A stretch of 64,000 nt of DNA from Pseudomonas sp. Marseille-Q3773 (GCF_916618955.1 NZ_OU745390.1:5200001-5264000), one strand, 5' to 3'. Counted from the first letter of the stretch, positions 29,541 through 40,326 are shown. Program-made: numbers and translations. The notes: a model not told the origin generated them from the sequence alone.

Positions 29541-30330
29541 GCGCTCGGCGCCGATCGGCGTGATGGATTCGGGGGTCGGTGGCTTGTCGGTGCTCGCCGA
29601 GATCCAGCGCCTGCTGCCTGGCGAGACGCTGCTGTACGTGGCCGATTGCGGTCACGTGCCGTATGGCGAAAAGTCCCCGGACTATATCCGCGAGCGCTGC
29701 CGACGAATTGCCGGGTTCTTTCGTGAACAAGGCGCCAAGGCCATGGTGCTGGCCTGCAACACGGCGACGGTGGCGGCGGTGGCCGATTTGCGAGAACTGT
29801 ACCCGACCTGGCCGCTGGTTGGCATGGAGCCGGCGGTAAAGCCCGCTGCGGCTGCCACGCGCTCAGGGGTGGTGGGTGTGCTGGCAACCACCGGTACCCT
29901 GCAGAGCGCCAAGTTCGCCGCCTTGCTCGATCGTTTCGCCAGCGACGTTCAGGTCGTGACCCAGCCTTGCCCCGGGCTGGTAGAGCGGATCGAAGCAGGC
30001 GACCTGGGCAGCCCGGCATTGCGGCAGTTGTTGCAAGGTTACGTACAGCCTTTGCTGGCGGCGGGCTGCGATACCCTGATCCTCGGCTGCACCCATTATC
30101 CCTTCCTGCGTCCCCTGCTGGCCGAGCTGGTGCCAGCCGATGTGGCGATCATCGACACGGGCGCTGCAGTCGCCCGTCAGTTGCAGCGCTTGCTGAACGC
30201 CCATGACCTGCTAGCCGAAGGGCCGGCCGGCGCTACCCGCTTCTGGACCAGCGCTGATCCGCAGTTGATGAGAAAAATCCTACCTTTGCTGTGGCATAAG
30301 CCCGACAGTGTGCAAAGCTTTGCGTTGTGA
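29533..30330 (+). CDS. murI: Glutamate racemase
   Basis: The 265-residue enzyme makes D-glutamate for peptidoglycan. The two catalytic cysteines lie in [12 protein letters not shown] and [13 protein letters not shown], and [12 protein letters not shown] marks the N-terminus. The ATG at 29533 overlaps the moeB end by 8 bp; a longer frame deeper in moeB is less likely. Length is typical. Confidence 0.96.
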   Translation: MAERSAPIGVMDSGVGGLSVLAEIQRLLPGETLLYVADCGHVPYGEKSPDYIRERCRRIAGFFREQGAKAMVLACNTATVAAVADLRELYPTWPLVGMEPAVKPAAAATRSGVVGVLATTGTLQSAKFAALLDRFASDVQVVTQPCPGLVERIEAGDLGSPALRQLLQGYVQPLLAAGCDTLILGCTHYPFLRPLLAELVPADVAIIDTGAAVARQLQRLLNAHDLLAEGPAGATRFWTSADPQLMRKILPLLWHKPDSVQSFAL

Positions 30331-30434
30331 AAAAAACGTGAAATCGAGCTGAACTATCGTACCAATGCGGCTTTCTACCGTTTGCCTGACATGAGGCAGA
30401 ACTAACAACAGCATCAGGAAGAAGGATGTTTCTC

Positions 30435-30953
30435 ATGAAGAAACTGCTGTGCTTGGCGGCGGCTGCCGTCGTGACCCTGGGGCAAGCACTGTCGGCGCAG
30501 GCCGCAGACGTTTCGTTTTCGGTAGGGCAGACGGGTGACTCGACCATGGTCTACCGGCTGGGGCTGCAATCGAACTGGGAAGCGAGCTGGTGGCAAACCA
30601 GTGTCGGTCGCCTGACCGGTTACTGGGATGGGGCCTACAGCTATTGGGACGGTGACGAGACCGCCAGTAACCACAGCCTCTCGTTCGCGCCGGTATTCGT
30701 CTATGAGTTTGCCGGCGACTCGGTGAAGCCCTACATCGAGGCGGGGATCGGCGTGGCGGCGTTCTCCAGCACCGAGCTGGAAGACAACCAGCTAGGCTCG
30801 TCGTTCCAGTTCGAAGACCGTATCGGCTTTGGTTTGCGTTTTGCCGGTGGGCATGAGATCGGAGTGCGGGCGATCCACTATTCCAACGCCGGCATCAAGC
30901 AACCGAACGACGGGGTGGAAAGCTACAGCCTGCATTACCGCATGGCGCTGTGA
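30435..30953 (+). CDS. pagL: PagL-type lipid A 3-O-deacylase
   Basis: The 172-residue outer-membrane beta-barrel has a signal peptide (about residues 1-23, ending SAQA-A). The catalytic triad of PagL is visible as H148, S150 and E162 in AIHYSNAGIKQPNDGVE; the spacing H-x-S then E at +14 matches the published P. aeruginosa enzyme. It removes the 3-O-acyl chain of lipid A. The alternative ATG at 30426 is directly next to GAAGG and has poor spacing, so 30435 is chosen. It stands alone. Confidence 0.9.
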   Translation: MKKLLCLAAAAVVTLGQALSAQAADVSFSVGQTGDSTMVYRLGLQSNWEASWWQTSVGRLTGYWDGAYSYWDGDETASNHSLSFAPVFVYEFAGDSVKPYIEAGIGVAAFSSTELEDNQLGSSFQFEDRIGFGLRFAGGHEIGVRAIHYSNAGIKQPNDGVESYSLHYRMAL

Positions 30954-30993
30954 GCCAGCAATAGCGGCCCGTGGCCGCTGCCCGCACGCAGAT

Positions 30994-31698
30994 TCATCTA
31001 CCAGTGGGCAGCGGCCACAGGCTGGCCGGGTCCAGCGTCTCCAGCACCAGCTCCGGCGGATTCTCCGGCCACCGCCGCAACAGCTCTTCTGCCGCGCTAT
31101 GCGGTGTCCAGGCCTCCGGTATTGCCTGTGCCGGGGTCACGGGTGCCTTGAGCGACTGTGGGCCCACCACGGTTAGCGCGACCCCCTGAGCCTGCAACGC
31201 CTGGCGCTGCTCACGCAGCCACTTCGGCATGTTGTTCCAGCCTGCGCTCGGCTGTGTCGGCGCGTACAACTGCAACGCCGAATAACGGTTGAAAACCGCC
31301 ATTACCTGCGGTGAGTCGCCGTTGGCCAGCAAGGGCAACGCCTGGGCCAGGCAATGTTCGCCGGCCGACTGGTTGCTGGTGACGATTGCCTCGAACAGCT
31401 CGCTGTCGGCCACATCGTCCGGCAGGTAGTCGCTGGTCCCCGCATTGAGGATCAAGCCATCCAGCGCGCACCAGGCATGGCAGATCAGCTGGCCGGCCTG
31501 CGCCGCCTGTTGTTCCTCATGCAACTGCCAGGGCAAAAGCAGCAGCCGGCGCCCATAGCGTGCCGCCAGGGCATCCAGTGCCTCGCCATGCTTGCCGCTT
31601 GCCGCTACCCGGTGTCCTTGGCCGAGCAGGCTTTCCACTAACGCCAGGCCCAGTCCATTGTCGGCGCCCGTTACCCAGATACTACGCGCATTGTTCAC
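30994..31698 (-). CDS. Short-chain dehydrogenase/reductase
   Basis: The 234-residue SDR has the cofactor motif TGADNGLGLALVESL near the N-terminus and LILNAGTS for the NAG region. The YxxxK active site is present only in a divergent form (the segment around NRYSALQLYAPTQPSAGWNNMPKWLREQ), so activity on a standard substrate is uncertain. It is the last gene of the DUF523-pplR1-phrB-SDR operon; the 4-bp overlap with phrB implies shared light induction. Substrate unknown. Confidence 0.78.
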   Translation of the reverse strand: MNNARSIWVTGADNGLGLALVESLLGQGHRVAASGKHGEALDALAARYGRRLLLLPWQLHEEQQAAQAGQLICHAWCALDGLILNAGTSDYLPDDVADSELFEAIVTSNQSAGEHCLAQALPLLANGDSPQVMAVFNRYSALQLYAPTQPSAGWNNMPKWLREQRQALQAQGVALTVVGPQSLKAPVTPAQAIPEAWTPHSAAEELLRRWPENPPELVLETLDPASLWPLPTGR

Positions 31699-33137
31699 GA
31701 TACTGGCCTCTGATCCTGCCGGTGCGGGAGGCGTCTGAATGCTTCCAGTGCACGCTGGCGACTACTGTCGAGATCGACAATCGGACTGTGATACGGATAT
31801 TTAGCAAAAAGATCGGCTGCTTTCACCGGAAAATGAATGGATTTTTCATCCAGCCCCTGCAATTCCGGCAACCAGTGGCGGATAAAGTGTCCCTTGGGGT
31901 CGAAACGCTGCGACTGTGAAACCGGGTTGAACAGGCGGAAATAGGGTACGGCGTCGGTGCCGGTGGACGCGCTCCACTGCCAGCCGCCGTTATTGGCGGC
32001 AAGGTCGCCATCGATCAGGTGGCGCATGAAGTGTCGTTCGCCCTTGCGCCAGTCGATCAACAGGTTCTTGCTGAGGAACATGGCCACGATCATGCGCAGG
32101 CGGTTGTGCATCCACCCGGTGTGCAACAACTGGCGCATCGCGGCGTCGATGATCGGGTAGCCGGTGCGTCCCTGCGCCCAGGCTTCGAAATCGGCCGGTG
32201 CGTCGCGCCAGGGCAAGGCCTCAGTCTGGGCCCGGAAGGCGCGGTGGCGCGAGACCTGTGGATAACCGGTCAGGATGTGTTTGTAGAATTCACGCCAGAG
32301 CAGTTCGTTGATCCAGGTCTGCACGCCGCTGCTGCCACTGTCGAATTCGCCCCGGTTGCTGGCCAGGGCGGCATGCAGGCATTGGCGCGGCGAGATTACC
32401 CCGGCGGCCAGGTAAGGGGAAAGCTGGCTGGTACCGGGCTTGGCAGGCAGGTCGCGCAGTTGCTGGTAATCGTCGATGGTTTCGTCGATAAAGCGGGCCA
32501 GCCGCGCCTGTGCCTCGGCCTCACCGGCAGGCCAGTGTTCGCGCAGAGCGTGGCCCGGCTTTTCGAAGCCATCCAGTTGCTCGGGTATGGGGTCGCTGGC
32601 GACCTGTAGCGGTGCCTGGCGCTGCACACGTCGGGCCAGGGCCGGCAGGCCGCGGTGCAGCTGCTCCAGGCAGCTTTTCTTGAACTGGCTGAAAACCTGG
32701 AAGTAGTCGCCACTGCGGGTGAGGATGGTACCGGGACGGAAAAACAGCTGGTCGAGATGGCTGTGGGCATGGATGGCTGAACGCTCCAGCAGGGCGCGGG
32801 TGGCGTCGTCGCGGCGCTGCTCGTTGAGGCCATATTCCTCGTTCCAGTGCACACTGTGGACGCGATGCTGGCGGCATACCTCGAGCACCGCTTGTGGCGC
32901 CTGCTCCCAGGTGTCGATGGTGCGGATCAGCAAGGGGATGTTCAGCCGCGCCAACGATTGCCTCAGGTCAAGCAGGTTACGCAGCCAGAAGTCGACCTTG
33001 CAGGCAGCGTCGTCGTGAGCCCGCCACTGCCCGGGGCTGACCAGCCACAGAGCGATGGTCGGGCCACGTTCACTGGCGGCACTGAGGGCGGTGTTGTCGT
33101 CGATGCGCAGGTCGCTGCGCAGCCAGGTCAAGTGCAT
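31695..33137 (-). CDS. phrB: Deoxyribodipyrimidine photolyase
   Basis: The 480-residue class I CPD photolyase repairs UV-made pyrimidine dimers using blue light. The N-terminal antenna domain covers about residues 1-130 and the FAD domain the rest. FAD- and DNA-binding motifs are clear: GCGGWQWSASTGTD-like NNGGWQWSASTGTDAVPYF and MHNRLRMIVAMFLSKNLLIDW. The gene overlaps pplR1 by 10 bp upstream and the SDR gene by 4 bp downstream. As I recall, the KT2440 counterpart is light-induced. Confidence 0.96.
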   Translation of the reverse strand: MHLTWLRSDLRIDDNTALSAASERGPTIALWLVSPGQWRAHDDAACKVDFWLRNLLDLRQSLARLNIPLLIRTIDTWEQAPQAVLEVCRQHRVHSVHWNEEYGLNEQRRDDATRALLERSAIHAHSHLDQLFFRPGTILTRSGDYFQVFSQFKKSCLEQLHRGLPALARRVQRQAPLQVASDPIPEQLDGFEKPGHALREHWPAGEAEAQARLARFIDETIDDYQQLRDLPAKPGTSQLSPYLAAGVISPRQCLHAALASNRGEFDSGSSGVQTWINELLWREFYKHILTGYPQVSRHRAFRAQTEALPWRDAPADFEAWAQGRTGYPIIDAAMRQLLHTGWMHNRLRMIVAMFLSKNLLIDWRKGERHFMRHLIDGDLAANNGGWQWSASTGTDAVPYFRLFNPVSQSQRFDPKGHFIRHWLPELQGLDEKSIHFPVKAADLFAKYPYHSPIVDLDSSRQRALEAFRRLPHRQDQRPVS

Positions 33138-34027
33138 GATGATTCCGGTCCTGAGGGCGGCCTGTCAGTGCCCTGAAGCAAACGCAGGGCTGCCTGTGGG
33201 GTATCGAAGAAGGAGAGGGCGCGATGGTCGAGGCTGGCCAGCGGCACTTCGTGCATGGCCAGCGTCGACCCGCCCAGCAGGGCGGGAACTGGCAGGCTGC
33301 GCAGCATGCGTTGCAGCGCCTTGGCATCGATGCGCGGGCCAAGGTGCAGGATGACCGCGCGCACCTTGAGGGAAGTGGCGGCATGGCTGAGCTGTGCAGC
33401 ACCGATGGGATGCTCCAGCACTTCGACCGCAATACCATTGTTGGTCAGCAACCAGGCGCATAACCACAGCTCGGGGTTGAAGCCGCGCTGGTAGTCATCG
33501 GCCAGCAATACCGCCCGGCCTGGCAGCAACTGGTTGTCGTGATAGACCCGGGCGCCAAGCTTGCTGCGCAGCCATGTGTTGAAGAAGATCTGCTCCAGCC
33601 CGGCATTGAAGTAGTTGCGCCAGCGCAGCTCGAGAATGTCGAGCAGCGGCAGCAGCAATTGTTCGCACAGGGTAACCGCCGGGTATAGCGCCATGGCCTG
33701 GTTGAGCTGCTGGTCGAGCGCACGTTGCGAAAGATTGGCGATGGAATCGATCAGCTGGAACTGCCTGGTTTGCCAGTCCCCTTTCGGCGGTGCGGCGGTG
33801 GGCTTGTCGAGTAGCTCGCCGACCTGGCTGACCGATGCGCCACGTTGCAGCCAGGCGAGGATCGCCTCCACCCGTTCGACCTGGTCCAGTGGGTACAGGC
33901 GGTGCCCCTTGGCCGTGCGCTGGGGCTTGAGCAAGCCATAGCGTCGCTCCCAGGCCCTCAAGGTAACCGGGTTGACGCCGGTACGGCGGGCCAGTTCGCC
34001 GATGGGCAGGAGGATCTCAGACAGCAT
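33128..34027 (-). CDS. pplR1: MerR-family light-response regulator (PplR1-like, class II LitR)
   Basis: The 299-residue regulator has a MerR DNA-binding domain at about residues 8-75 (IGELARRTGVNPVTLRAWERRYG) and a C-terminal B12-binding-like domain at about 90-290. The residues that hold cobalamin in CarH are altered: W136 remains, but the EH pair reads E145-Q146, and the DxHxxG motif reads DDYQRG with Y179 in the histidine place. This fits published work in which light control by P. putida PplR proteins did not need B12 but needed LOV photoreceptors. It lies between the DUF523 gene and phrB, overlapping both, and a matching operator precedes the operon, so it probably regulates itself. Confidence 0.85.
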   Translation of the reverse strand: MLSEILLPIGELARRTGVNPVTLRAWERRYGLLKPQRTAKGHRLYPLDQVERVEAILAWLQRGASVSQVGELLDKPTAAPPKGDWQTRQFQLIDSIANLSQRALDQQLNQAMALYPAVTLCEQLLLPLLDILELRWRNYFNAGLEQIFFNTWLRSKLGARVYHDNQLLPGRAVLLADDYQRGFNPELWLCAWLLTNNGIAVEVLEHPIGAAQLSHAATSLKVRAVILHLGPRIDAKALQRMLRSLPVPALLGGSTLAMHEVPLASLDHRALSFFDTPQAALRLLQGTDRPPSGPESSCT

Positions 34028-34985
34028 TGCGCAGCCCCAGGCTCTCTGGGTGCGGCTGCAGATAGGCCTGTTGCAGCAGATACGGATCGGGGTGCTTGCG
34101 CAAATGGTGCTTGAGCAAGGTCAGTGGCACGACCAGTGGTACCACGCCTTGCTGGTACTGGCCGATGATGGCCTGCAGTTCGGCCTTGTCCTGTGGCGTC
34201 AGGGCGTCCTTGAAGTAACCACTCAGGTGCTGCAGGACATTGCCATGAGTGCCGCGGCTGGCGCAGCGGCGCAGCGCCTGCATCAGCTGGCTGAAGTAGC
34301 GGGGGCCTATGCTTTGCGGATCGTCGTCGCGGCGCATGCTGCCGAGCAGGCGCCCCAGGGTACGGTAGGCCTGGGGATTGTTGGCCATCAGCAGGTACTT
34401 GTAGCGCGAATGGAACTGCACCAGCGCACCGCGGCTCAGGCCCTCGGCCAGCAGGCGTTGCCAGTCGGCATAGGCATACACGCGGCTGATGAAGTTCTCG
34501 CGCAGCACGGCATCGTGCAGGCGACCTTCCTCTTCCACGGGCAGGTCCGGGCGCTGTGCGCAAAACGCCTGGGCATACGCGCCACGCCCGCTATTGATGG
34601 CCGGGCGGCCATTGTCCTGGTACACCTTGACCCGCTCCAGCCCGCAGGACGGCGACTTTTGCATGAAGATGTAGCCACAAATTCCATCGAGTTCCGCAGC
34701 CATTTGCTCACCGTAGCTGCGCAGCGGGCCGGTCAGGTCGATGTCGCGGTTGCGGGTGCCGACCACTTCCGGTCGCTCGGGGTCGCCGACCAGGCGAATG
34801 GGGTCGCGCGGTGTGCCGAGGCCGATGGCCACCTCCGGGCACACCGGCAACCAGTCGAAGTGTTCCTCGAGCTGCGTGCGACACAGGTCGGAAGCCTTGT
34901 GGCCGCCGTTATAACGCACGCTGTGGCCGATCAGGCAGGCGCTGATGGCAATACGCGGCTTGCGATGAGTGGAGGGGTCGTGCAT
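34017..34985 (-). CDS. DUF523/DUF1722 protein
   Basis: The 322-residue protein combines an N-terminal DUF523 domain (about residues 10-155, starting ISACLIGHSVRYNGGHK and containing CGYIFMQKSPSCG with paired cysteines) and a C-terminal DUF1722 domain (about 195-310). Function is unknown; the cysteines suggest a metal or cofactor site. Earlier in-frame starts exist, but GGAGACAGCC ahead of 34985 fits best. It is the first gene of the pplR1-phrB operon, and the light-response operator lies 18-41 bp upstream. It overlaps pplR1 by 11 bp. Confidence 0.85.
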   Translation of the reverse strand: MHDPSTHRKPRIAISACLIGHSVRYNGGHKASDLCRTQLEEHFDWLPVCPEVAIGLGTPRDPIRLVGDPERPEVVGTRNRDIDLTGPLRSYGEQMAAELDGICGYIFMQKSPSCGLERVKVYQDNGRPAINSGRGAYAQAFCAQRPDLPVEEEGRLHDAVLRENFISRVYAYADWQRLLAEGLSRGALVQFHSRYKYLLMANNPQAYRTLGRLLGSMRRDDDPQSIGPRYFSQLMQALRRCASRGTHGNVLQHLSGYFKDALTPQDKAELQAIIGQYQQGVVPLVVPLTLLKHHLRKHPDPYLLQQAYLQPHPESLGLRNAV

Positions 34986-34995
34986 GGCTGTCTCC

Positions 34996-35033
34996 ATAAA
35001 CCTGTACGAGAACAAAATCTTGTACAGGTTTAT
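34996..35033 (-). promoter_or_regulatory. PplR1-type operator of the DUF523-pplR1-phrB-SDR operon
   Basis: TGTACG at 35003-35008 and TGTACA at 35021-35026 lie exactly 12 bp apart, matching the PplR1 direct-repeat pattern. The site is also an inverted repeat: 34996-35011 against 35018-35033 match at 15 of 16 positions. It sits directly ahead of the operon that encodes the regulator. Confidence 0.82.
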
Positions 35034-35082
35034 TCCAGCACAGCCGAGGAGTTATGCAAACTAGTATTTTTGTATAGCTTCG

Positions 35083-36108
<1,026 letters not shown>

Positions 36109-36115
36109 TCAGACA

Positions 36116-36148
36116 AACCTGTACAATGCACAAATATTGTATAAGGTT
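36116..36148 (+). promoter_or_regulatory. PplR1-type operator between the flavoprotein and epimerase-hemH genes
   Basis: TGTACA at 36120-36125 and TGTATA at 36138-36143 are exactly 12 bp apart and fit T(G/A)TACA-N12-TGTA(C/T)A. The flanks also form a partial palindrome (AACCTGTACAAT with ATTGTATAAGGTT). The divergent location could serve both genes. Confidence 0.8.
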
Positions 36149-36256
36149 ATACCGCTTTGGCGGGCAGCTTGGCCTATGTTTATCCGAGAGCGTCGGGTCA
36201 AAAAAGTGCCTTGTCGTTAAAAATAGACCACCGCCGCATTCTGCGAGGACACAGCC

Positions 36257-37162
36257 ATGCATATATTGCTGACAGGCGGCACCGGGTTGATTGGCCGGCA
36301 CCTGTGCCGGTACTGGCTTGGCCAGGGGCATCGACTGACGGTGTGGAGCCGGCGGCCTGAACAGGTGCCGGCAATCTGCGGGGCCGGTGTGCGCGGTATC
36401 GCCCGGCTGGAGCAGCTGGAGGCGGACGATCAGCTGGATGCGGTGGTCAACCTGGCTGGCGCTCCGATTGCAGACCGGCCCTGGACAGCGGCCCGGCGCA
36501 ACCTGTTGTGGGCCAGCCGAGTCACCCTTACCGAGCAGTTGCTGAGCTGGCTGGGCACCCGTGAGCAGCGCCCGGAAGTGCTGATTTCCGGTTCGGCGGT
36601 AGGCTGGTACGGGGATGGTGGCGAACGCGAGCTGAGCGAGGTTTCACCACCAGTGCGGGAAGATTTCGCCAGCCAGTTGTGTATTGCCTGGGAGGAAACC
36701 GCGCTGCGTTCCCAGGCCCAGGGCATTCGCGTGGTGCTGGTACGCACCGGGCTGGTCCTGGCCGCTGATGGCGGCTTTTTGTCGCGCCTGCGCATGCCCT
36801 TCAAGCTGGGGCTGGGCGGGCCTTTGGGCAATGGGCGGCAGTGGATGCCCTGGATCCATATAGACGACCAGGTCGCCCTGATTGATTTTCTCTTGCAGCA
36901 CAAGGACGCCAGCGGTCCTTATAATGCCTGCGCCCCGGAGCCCGTGCGCAACCGTGAATTCGCCACGCGCCTGGGCCGCACCTTGCACCGCCCGGCGCTG
37001 CTGCCGCTGCCGGCACTGCTGCTCAAGGCCGGTCTGGGCGAGTTGTCGGTCCTGCTGCTTGGCGGCCAGCGCGCCCGCCCGGTACGCCTGCTGGCGGCAG
37101 GCTTTACCTTCCGCTTCAAAGATCTGCAATCGGCCCTGGACAACCTGTCCGGCCAACTCTGA
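36257..37162 (+). CDS. TIGR01777-family NAD(P)-binding epimerase-like protein
   Basis: The 301-residue protein starts [20 protein letters not shown], an extended-SDR Rossmann motif, and ends with the DUF1731 segment typical of TIGR01777 (about residues 255-298). The [18 protein letters not shown] stretch holds the family catalytic tyrosine. Substrate unknown. It lies 13 bp ahead of hemH and downstream of a PplR1-type operator. TGCGAGGACACAGCC precedes the ATG. Confidence 0.88.
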   Translation: MHILLTGGTGLIGRHLCRYWLGQGHRLTVWSRRPEQVPAICGAGVRGIARLEQLEADDQLDAVVNLAGAPIADRPWTAARRNLLWASRVTLTEQLLSWLGTREQRPEVLISGSAVGWYGDGGERELSEVSPPVREDFASQLCIAWEETALRSQAQGIRVVLVRTGLVLAADGGFLSRLRMPFKLGLGGPLGNGRQWMPWIHIDDQVALIDFLLQHKDASGPYNACAPEPVRNREFATRLGRTLHRPALLPLPALLLKAGLGELSVLLLGGQRARPVRLLAAGFTFRFKDLQSALDNLSGQL

Positions 37163-37175
37163 CATAGGACGCTGC

Positions 37176-38192
37176 ATGACCGATCACGCCCTGCTGCTGG
37201 TCAACCTGGGTTCCCCTGCCTCCACTTCGGTGGCCGATGTGCGCCGCTACCTTGACCAGTTTCTCATGGACCCGTATGTGGTCGACCTGCCCTGGCCGCT
37301 GCGGCGCCTGCTGGTGTCGCTGATCCTGATCAAGCGACCGGAGCAGTCGGCGCACGCCTATGCCTCTATCTGGTGGGACGAGGGGTCGCCACTGGTGGTG
37401 CTGACCCGGCGTCTGCAGGCGGCGATGCTCGGGCACTGGCCGCATGGCCCGGTGGAAATCGCCATGCGCTACGGCCAGCCGGCATTGCCTGAGGTGCTGG
37501 GGCGGCTGGCGCAACAAGGCGTGCGCAAGGTGACCTTGGCACCGCTTTACCCACAGTTCGCCGACAGCACGGTGACCACGGTAGTGGAGCAGGCAAGGCA
37601 GACCATTGTCGAGCAGCGGCTACCGTTGCAGATGCGCGTGCTGCAGCCGTTTTATGACCACCCGGACTATATCGAGGCACTGGCCGCCAGCGCCCGTCCC
37701 TATCTGGAGCAGGATTATGACCACGTATTGCTCAGCTTCCACGGCCTGCCGGAACGCCACCTGAAGAAGTTGTTCCCGAAAGGTAGCCAGCACGACCTGC
37801 GGGCTGCCGATTGCTGTCACGCTGCGCCCGCCGAAGTGCGGGCGGTCTGCTACCGTGGGCAATGCCTGGCCACGGCCAAGGCTTTTGCGCGGAAAATGGG
37901 CATTGCCGATGGCAAATGGTCGGTATCGTTCCAGTCGCGGTTGGGCCGGGACAAGTGGATCGAACCCTATACCGAGACACGCCTGGACGAGCTGGCCAAG
38001 GCCGGGGTGAAAAAGCTGCTGGTGATGTGCCCGGCGTTCGTCGCCGATTGCATCGAAACGCTGGAAGAGATCGGCATGCGTGGCAGTGAGCAGTTTGTCG
38101 AGGCGGGGGGGCGAGAACTGGTGCTGGTGCCGTGCCTCAATGATCATCCGGAGTGGGTCAGGGTGCTGGCTGATATGTGCGAAAAAGCCTGA
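37176..38192 (+). CDS. hemH: Ferrochelatase
   Basis: The 338-residue enzyme inserts Fe2+ into protoporphyrin IX, the last step of heme synthesis. The catalytic histidine lies in [17 protein letters not shown] and the glutamate in [15 protein letters not shown]. The open frame extends upstream into the epimerase gene, but [14 protein letters not shown] at 37176 is the family start. Co-transcription with the epimerase gene behind a light-response operator would help remove photosensitising protoporphyrin. Confidence 0.96.
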   Translation: MTDHALLLVNLGSPASTSVADVRRYLDQFLMDPYVVDLPWPLRRLLVSLILIKRPEQSAHAYASIWWDEGSPLVVLTRRLQAAMLGHWPHGPVEIAMRYGQPALPEVLGRLAQQGVRKVTLAPLYPQFADSTVTTVVEQARQTIVEQRLPLQMRVLQPFYDHPDYIEALAASARPYLEQDYDHVLLSFHGLPERHLKKLFPKGSQHDLRAADCCHAAPAEVRAVCYRGQCLATAKAFARKMGIADGKWSVSFQSRLGRDKWIEPYTETRLDELAKAGVKKLLVMCPAFVADCIETLEEIGMRGSEQFVEAGGRELVLVPCLNDHPEWVRVLADMCEKA

Positions 38193-38215
38193 TTCTCAGG
38201 GCGTCTGTCTGTGCC

Positions 38216-38247
38216 GGCCTCTTCGCGGGTAGACCCGTGAAGAGGCC
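38216..38247. terminator. REP-like palindrome between hemH and uraA
   Basis: GGCCTCTTCGCGGGT at 38216-38230 pairs with ACCCGTGAAGAGGCC at 38233-38247, with one mismatch. It separates two convergent genes and may end transcription from both sides, although there is no T-run. Confidence 0.6.
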
Positions 38248-38255
38248 GAATCAGA

Positions 38256-39527
38256 TCAAGGTTGATCATCCAGCTTCTTGTGCTTCCAGCCATCATTGCC
38301 CGGCAGAATCAGGTTCAGGGCGATGGCCACGATGGCACACAGGGCAATGCCTTTCAGGCCCCAGTCATCCGGGCCGTCGCCGCTGCCGATGAGCACACCG
38401 CCAATACCGAACACCAGGGTGACCGAGACGATCACCAGGTTGCGCGCTTCGGCCAGGTCGATCTTGTGGCGGATCATGGTATTCATGCCCACCGCTGCGA
38501 TCGAGCCGAACAGCAGGCACAGGATGCCGCCCATCACCGGCACCGGAATGCTCTGCAGCAGCGCGCCGAACTTGCCGATGAAGGCCAGGGTGATGGCGAA
38601 GATTGCCGCCCAGGTCATGATTTTCGGGTTGTAGTTCTTGGTCAGCATCACCGCGCCGGTCACTTCGGCGTAGGTGGTGTTGGGCGGACCGCCGAACAGG
38701 CCGGCGGCGGTAGTGGCCAGGCCGTCACCCAGCAGGGTGCGGTGCAGGCCGGGCTTCTGCAGGTAGTCGCGGCCGGTCACGCTGCCCACCGCAATCACCC
38801 CGCCGATGTGCTCGATCGCCGGTGCCAGGGCAACCGGGACGATGAACAGGATGGCCTGCCAGTTGAATGCCGGCGCGGTGAAGTTGGGCAGTTCCAGCCA
38901 CGGTGCGGCGGCGATCTTGGCTGTGTCGACCACGCCAAAGGCGAACGACAGGGCGAAGCCTACCAGCACGCCGGCGATGATCGGCACCAGGCGGAAGATG
39001 CCCTTGCCGAACACGGCGACGATCAGTGTGGTCAGCAGCGCGGGCATGGAGATCATCATCGCCGTCTTGTACGGCAGCAGCACGCTGCCGTCCCCGGCCT
39101 TGCCCATCGCCATGTTCGCTGCGATCGGCGCCATGGCCAGGCCGATGGAGATGATCACCGGGCCGATCACCACCGGCGGCAGCATGCGGTCGATGAAACC
39201 GGTGCCTTTGATTTTCACCATCAGGCCCATGAAGGTGTAGACGAAGCCTGCGGCCATCACGCCGCCCATGGTCTCGGCCAGGCCGAACTGGCCCTTGGCG
39301 AGGATGATCGGGGTAATGAAGGCAAAGCTCGAGGCCAGGAACACCGGTACCTGGCGGCCGGTGACCAACTGGAACAGCAGGGTGCCGATGCCGGCGGTGA
39401 ACAGCGCGACGTTCGGGTCGAGGCCGGTGATCAGTGGCATCAGCACCAGCGCGCCGAATGCCACGAAGAGCATCTGCGCGCCCGAAACGACCTGGCGCCA
39501 GAGCGGGTCGTTGAAGCCGTCCTGCAT
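38256..39527 (-). CDS. uraA: Uracil-xanthine permease, UraA type
   Basis: The 423-residue NCS2-family protein has about 14 membrane segments and imports uracil with protons. Key family segments include the glutamates in VALAPAIEHIGGVIAVG and NTTYAEVTGAVMLTK. It lies 2 bp downstream of upp, so uptake and salvage of uracil are made together. Length matches the family. Confidence 0.95.
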   Translation of the reverse strand: MQDGFNDPLWRQVVSGAQMLFVAFGALVLMPLITGLDPNVALFTAGIGTLLFQLVTGRQVPVFLASSFAFITPIILAKGQFGLAETMGGVMAAGFVYTFMGLMVKIKGTGFIDRMLPPVVIGPVIISIGLAMAPIAANMAMGKAGDGSVLLPYKTAMMISMPALLTTLIVAVFGKGIFRLVPIIAGVLVGFALSFAFGVVDTAKIAAAPWLELPNFTAPAFNWQAILFIVPVALAPAIEHIGGVIAVGSVTGRDYLQKPGLHRTLLGDGLATTAAGLFGGPPNTTYAEVTGAVMLTKNYNPKIMTWAAIFAITLAFIGKFGALLQSIPVPVMGGILCLLFGSIAAVGMNTMIRHKIDLAEARNLVIVSVTLVFGIGGVLIGSGDGPDDWGLKGIALCAIVAIALNLILPGNDGWKHKKLDDQP

Positions 39528-39529
39528 GG

Positions 39530-40168
39530 TCAGGCGTCCTTTTGCTTGGTGCCGAAGATCTTGTCACCGGCATCGCCCAGGCCTGGCACGATGTAGCCGT
39601 GTTCGTTCAGGTGCTGGTCGATCGAAGCGGTGTAGATCTGCACGTCCGGGTGGGCTTTTTCCACCACTTCGATGCCTTCTGGCGCGGCCACCAGGACCAT
39701 GGCACGGATCTCCTTGCAGCCCGCCTTCTTCAACAGGTCGATGGTGGCAACCATCGAACCGCCGGTGGCCAGCATCGGGTCGATGATCAGGGCCAGGCGC
39801 TGGTTGATGTCCGGCGCGAGCTTTTCCAGGTAGGTGTGGGCTTCGAGGGTTTCTTCGTTGCGGGCAACACCCACCGCGCTGACCTTGGCCCCCGGGATCA
39901 GGCTGAGCACACCGTCGAGCATGCCGATGCCGGCGCGCAGGATCGGCACCACGGTAATCTTCTTGCCAGCGATCTTTTCAACTTGCACCTTGCCACACCA
40001 GCCATCGATTTCGTAGCTTTCCAGCGGCAGGTCCTGGGTCGCTTCGTAAGTCAGGAGCGCGCCGACTTCCTGGGCAAGTTCGCGAAAATTCTTGGTGCTG
40101 ATATCGGCACGGCGCATCAGGCCGAGCTTGTGGCGGATCAGCGGATGGCGGATCTCACGAGTGGGCAT
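39530..40168 (-). CDS. upp: Uracil phosphoribosyltransferase
   Basis: The 212-residue enzyme joins uracil and PRPP to make UMP. The PRPP-binding loop is [17 protein letters not shown] and the C-terminal uracil-binding segment is [17 protein letters not shown]. It pairs with the permease gene 2 bp downstream and is divergent from hpt, so this short region contains both pyrimidine and purine salvage. Confidence 0.97.
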   Translation of the reverse strand: MPTREIRHPLIRHKLGLMRRADISTKNFRELAQEVGALLTYEATQDLPLESYEIDGWCGKVQVEKIAGKKITVVPILRAGIGMLDGVLSLIPGAKVSAVGVARNEETLEAHTYLEKLAPDINQRLALIIDPMLATGGSMVATIDLLKKAGCKEIRAMVLVAAPEGIEVVEKAHPDVQIYTASIDQHLNEHGYIVPGLGDAGDKIFGTKQKDA

Positions 40169-40326
40169 AGGGGGCTCCGAAAGGCGGGCAAAAAAACCGC
40201 GCTAGATTAATCTATTCAGCCTGTGCTGTCGTCTGGTCATTTGGACGTTAGTCCATAAATGCTTGATCTGTGACGAGCGGATGCGTACCTTTGCCCGCTT
40301 TTCCAAAATGCCACCCGGAGAGCGCC

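Noticed and set aside
35053..35076. A second PplR1-like site (TATGCA-N12-TGTATA)
   Set aside because: The left half matches only 4 of 6 positions, so it is not counted.
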